A program made the position numbers and the translations under genes. A DNA stretch of 64,000 nucleotides from Warburgia ugandensis (taxonomy: Eukaryota; Streptophyta; Magnoliopsida; Canellales; Canellaceae), in NCBI GenBank assembly GCA_035236585.1, contig CP141137.1, positions 49,374,057 to 49,438,056 on the forward strand. Reading direction: 5' to 3'. This document shows positions 61,655 through 64,000 of this stretch, one piece after another; position 1 is the first letter of the stretch; every line of letters begins with the position of its first letter. A model generated the notes under the pieces. The model ran no database searches. It was not told where the DNA came from and saw nothing but the letters and a program-made list of their open reading frames with translations.

Positions 61655-62160
61655 ACAATAATAACTTTTAAAGACTTTTAAAGTTGTTTTACTCGAAACA
61701 ACTTTAAAAGTTGAGAATTTTTTATTAAAATTAATGATATAATTATTTAAATGCTTTTACTTTCAAAGTTGCTTATATGAAAACAACTTCTAAGATCACA
61801 AACATTTGAAGTCGTTTTTATATAAGTGACTTCAAAAGTTTATCCAAATAAAATTCTTTTGAAGTTGCTTATCTAAAAATGACTTGTAAAGTCATCAACT
61901 TTAGAAGTTTTTTTTCTAAGCTACTTCAAAAGTCAATTAATATTTGGTTGTTTTTTAAGTCGCTTACAATAAAAGGACTTCTAAATTTGATGACTTTAGA
62001 AGTCGTTTTTAAATAAGCAACTTCAAAACTTCAAAAGTAAATGAATTTTGAAGTCGTTTTTTTAAATGATTTTAAAAGTTGACAACTTTCCAAGTTGCCT
62101 CAGTAGAAGTCCCTTCGTAAGTGACTTCTATTATCACTTGTTATTGACTTTAAAAGCCCC
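61655..62160. repeat. CACTA right subterminal array of small foldbacks
   Basis: At least ten AAGTYGYTTNT / RACTTCAAAAGT motif pairs in head-to-head order; many pairs alone form ~35-bp hairpins, such as TTTGAAGTCGTTTTTATATA..GTGACTTCAAAAG at 61806-61840. The same motifs fill the left subterminal region. Confidence 0.75.
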
Positions 62161-62171
62161 CTTGTATAGTC

Positions 62172-62973
62172 TTGAATCAAGGACTACTTTATAATTTGAA
62201 CCTAAATGAATATTTTTCAAGTAGCCTAACTACCAGATAGTTCTTTGAAGAATAATGGAAATTAGAAAGAAATCAGAAAGCATTATAAAAATATAACTCT
62301 CTTATACTTTCATAATCCAACATTGATTAGTATAACATGGTGTTTCATCACTATGCTACATACTACATTGAGATTATTATTTGAGTATGCAACATTTAAT
62401 CTACTAAAAAGAGCATTGTGGAAAGAAGCTATTACAAATCAAGAAATATGTAAGGAGTTGAGATTATAAAACAAGCTCGGACCTTTGAAAATGTACTTGT
62501 TGAAGCTCAAATCCTTATTAGTTACTGCTCTTATTGTTGTTTTTTGCAAGACATGAACTTCACATCATGTATGTTTCTGCAAGATGTGCTTTGTTTTGTG
62601 TTGAATTTGAAAAGAATGCATACTACATCTTACATTACTTTTACCCATGTAAGACCGAGTGAGAGACATGACTTTTTGAATCTTTGTTAACTTTGTACTT
62701 TTACCCCTGCTTCTATTTTGAGTTAACTTTGAATAAGCTATGGTTCAGCCTTGATGCTGAAAACAAAACCCCATATACTAACACTTCTAAAACCAACCAA
62801 CTATAAAAAATTACTACAAGTACAATCATCACAAGCTATTTTTCTTTCAACTATACTATTTTGACACATCCTCCAATTTGTATGATCTATTCGAGACCTT
62901 TTTCAAATGTTGTGCAAAAGAAAGGATAGAGTCGCTGTGACACCTAGTCTAGTTGATGGCGAAGATCTGAACA
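62172..62973. other. right flank of the CACTA, gene-free
   Basis: AT-rich sequence with no recognised gene or repeat between the CACTA end and the Myb-like pseudogene. Confidence 0.5.
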
Positions 62974-63640
62974 GTGTGTCTGGGACCTCACAATAAATTG
63001 ACTAAGGAACAAGAGGACTTTATCCTGGAAATACTCTATGATGAAATAATCGAGGGTAGAATCATCGCAACTGGGAGTATGCCAAAAGGTGTGGTGATTA
63101 AAAAATTGCTGCTTCACTTCAAAATACAATTTAGAGTTGATTTGACGATAAAGTAGTTGTACAAAAATAAGACTTTTCAAAAGTAAGTATGTTACACTTG
63201 CAAAGTTGAGGAATGAAGACTTAGGATTAGGGTGGGATGCAAGCATAAATTGCTTCCTTGCAACTCTAGAGATCATGAATACCCACATGCAAGTAATGCA
63301 CCACTCCAATTCTACAATAATATACATCACTTTTACAATGCTTTTACAAATGTGTGCATGTACAGTCGAATCCAAAGGCTCGTTGCTTATTTGGAAAGAA
63401 CTCATAGAACTATGAACACCTGGAGACGGTGTTTGGGGGTAGCAATGCCACAGGAGAATTTTTCTCAAGGATTAATGATTCTGTAGAAGATGAGACACTC
63501 CATGAATCAAGCATGGCTGGCAATCAATATACACAACCAATTGAGCAAGTAAACAGATTGGATATGTCAAATGTGGATGTTAACCCGCAAGATCCATCTA
63601 AAAACCTTTCACAACCCCCTCTTTGCCAAGCTTACCTCCA
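62974..63640 (+). pseudogene. Myb/SANT-like (Myb_DNA-bind_3) protein, decayed
   Basis: LTKEQEDFILEILYDEIIEG (63000-63057) has the spacing of the first helix of plant Myb/SANT-like domains of the Myb_DNA-bind_3 type. IKKLLLHFKIQF and LYKNKTFQK follow, with an in-frame TAG at 63154-63156. LRNEDLGLGWDAS (63207), an EYPHASNAPLQFYNNIHHF segment in another frame (63260-63330) and VFGGSNATGEF-like FGGSNATGEFFSR (63432) follow the usual order of these proteins. Such genes accompany PIF/Harbinger transposases or have been taken into host use. Frameshifts and the stop make this copy non-functional. No Harbinger transposase is visible in the window. Confidence 0.6.
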
Positions 63641-63649
63641 CGACATCAT

Positions 63650-64000
63650 CCTCAATTCCCTCCTCTAGGACTATTAACCCATAGTGAGTGAGGGGAAAAG
63701 GGTAGCAAGCTGGTCAAGCATTGTCCTCAACATGTAATGATCCCCCTTCATTCATTGATCATTCCATTATATTAAGGTTAGAAAGACTCACAGGTATAAA
63801 CAATACCTCGTGAATGACTGCATTAGATACTTTGGAGGGTCTGACTGAGATAGAGAGAGTTAAGGTGTATAATATTTTTTTTAAAACAGACCTAAGCTTC
63901 AGGGAGGGTTTTACTTATTGGTCGCAGGAGAGACAACTATTGTATGCTAGGATGCACCTGTAGGTGATTGCACTTTCTAGAGAACTTATGTTGTTCTATT
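63650..64000. other. window end, nothing recognised
   Basis: No gene, RNA or repeat identified; sequence continues beyond the window. Confidence 0.5.

Larger units (their letters stand above)
33949..62171 (+). mobile_element. composite CACTA (En/Spm) transposon, about 28 kb
   Basis: The left terminus CACTACTACATGAGGG..TTTTAAAGTC is matched by the reverse complement of the right terminus (GACTTTAAAAGCCCCCTTGTATAGTC), about 19 of 26 positions. Both ends carry arrays of AAGTCRTTTT/ACTTCAAAAGT motifs, as CACTA subterminal regions do. Inside are a TNP2 transposase with Transpos_assoc, DUF4218 and DUF4216 parts and a second ORF of Transposase_24/Ulp1 type, both on the plus strand. No identical 3-bp target duplication remains (AAT versus TTG), and the last right-end base is C instead of G, which suggests an old insertion. 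About 15 kb of its length is later insertions. Confidence 0.75.

Overview
The window is nuclear DNA of a flowering plant. It is AT-rich and gene-poor. It carries Au-type tRNA SINEs, an RTE-clade LINE, a CACTA (En/Spm) DNA transposon, long solo LTRs and many dinucleotide microsatellites. The species cannot be fixed from the sequence alone. Only three host genes are supported, all small and intronless: a glycine-rich protein resembling TGD5 on the minus strand (15157-15528), and two paralogues of a plant-specific small basic protein of unknown function (23403-23786 and 27750-28109, plus strand).

Layout. 1-15156 is non-coding, with microsatellites, a small foldback, tRNA-derived SINE pieces and a nested pair of old Copia-type LTRs (7724-10712). 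15157-15528 is the glycine-rich gene. 15.7-23.3 kb is gene-free, with an antisense LTR fragment and a ~145-bp tandem repeat. 23.3-28.2 kb holds the paralogue pair; the DNA between them contains an old ~0.9-kb tandem duplication. 28.2-33.9 kb is gene-free, with a SINE in a perfect 16-bp target duplication, a MITE-like foldback and a ~68-bp minisatellite.

From 33949 to about 62171 I read one 28-kb composite. It is an old CACTA transposon with imperfect terminal repeats, subterminal arrays of the motif AAGTCRTTTT/ACTTCAAAAGT, a TNP2-type transposase (36.7-40.7 kb) and a second ORF related to Transposase_24 and Ulp1/C48 peptidases (about 51.9-60.8 kb). It was later hit by at least six insertions: an Au SINE (34.35 kb), a 5'-truncated RTE LINE (37967-38481), a solo LTR (43663-47143, TSD CTAGG), a near full-length RTE LINE (48560-51838, flanked by a ~149-bp direct repeat), a 1.1-kb hAT-like element (53161-54270, TSD GTTCCTAC) and a second solo LTR of the same family (55553-59960, TSD ATATTA). 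Removing each insertion rejoins CACTA sequence, which is the main evidence for a single underlying element. A Ty1/Copia-type gag remnant lies at 47.2-47.7 kb.

Beyond the CACTA right end is a decayed Myb/SANT-like DNA-binding gene (about 62974-63640) of the type found next to PIF/Harbinger transposases. No rRNA, functional tRNA, CRISPR or complete multi-exon host gene was seen. No wholly new system is claimed. The most unusual items are the nested CACTA, the very long LINE target duplication, and the paralogue whose original start is displaced by a 2-base slip into an uORF overlapping the next ATG.
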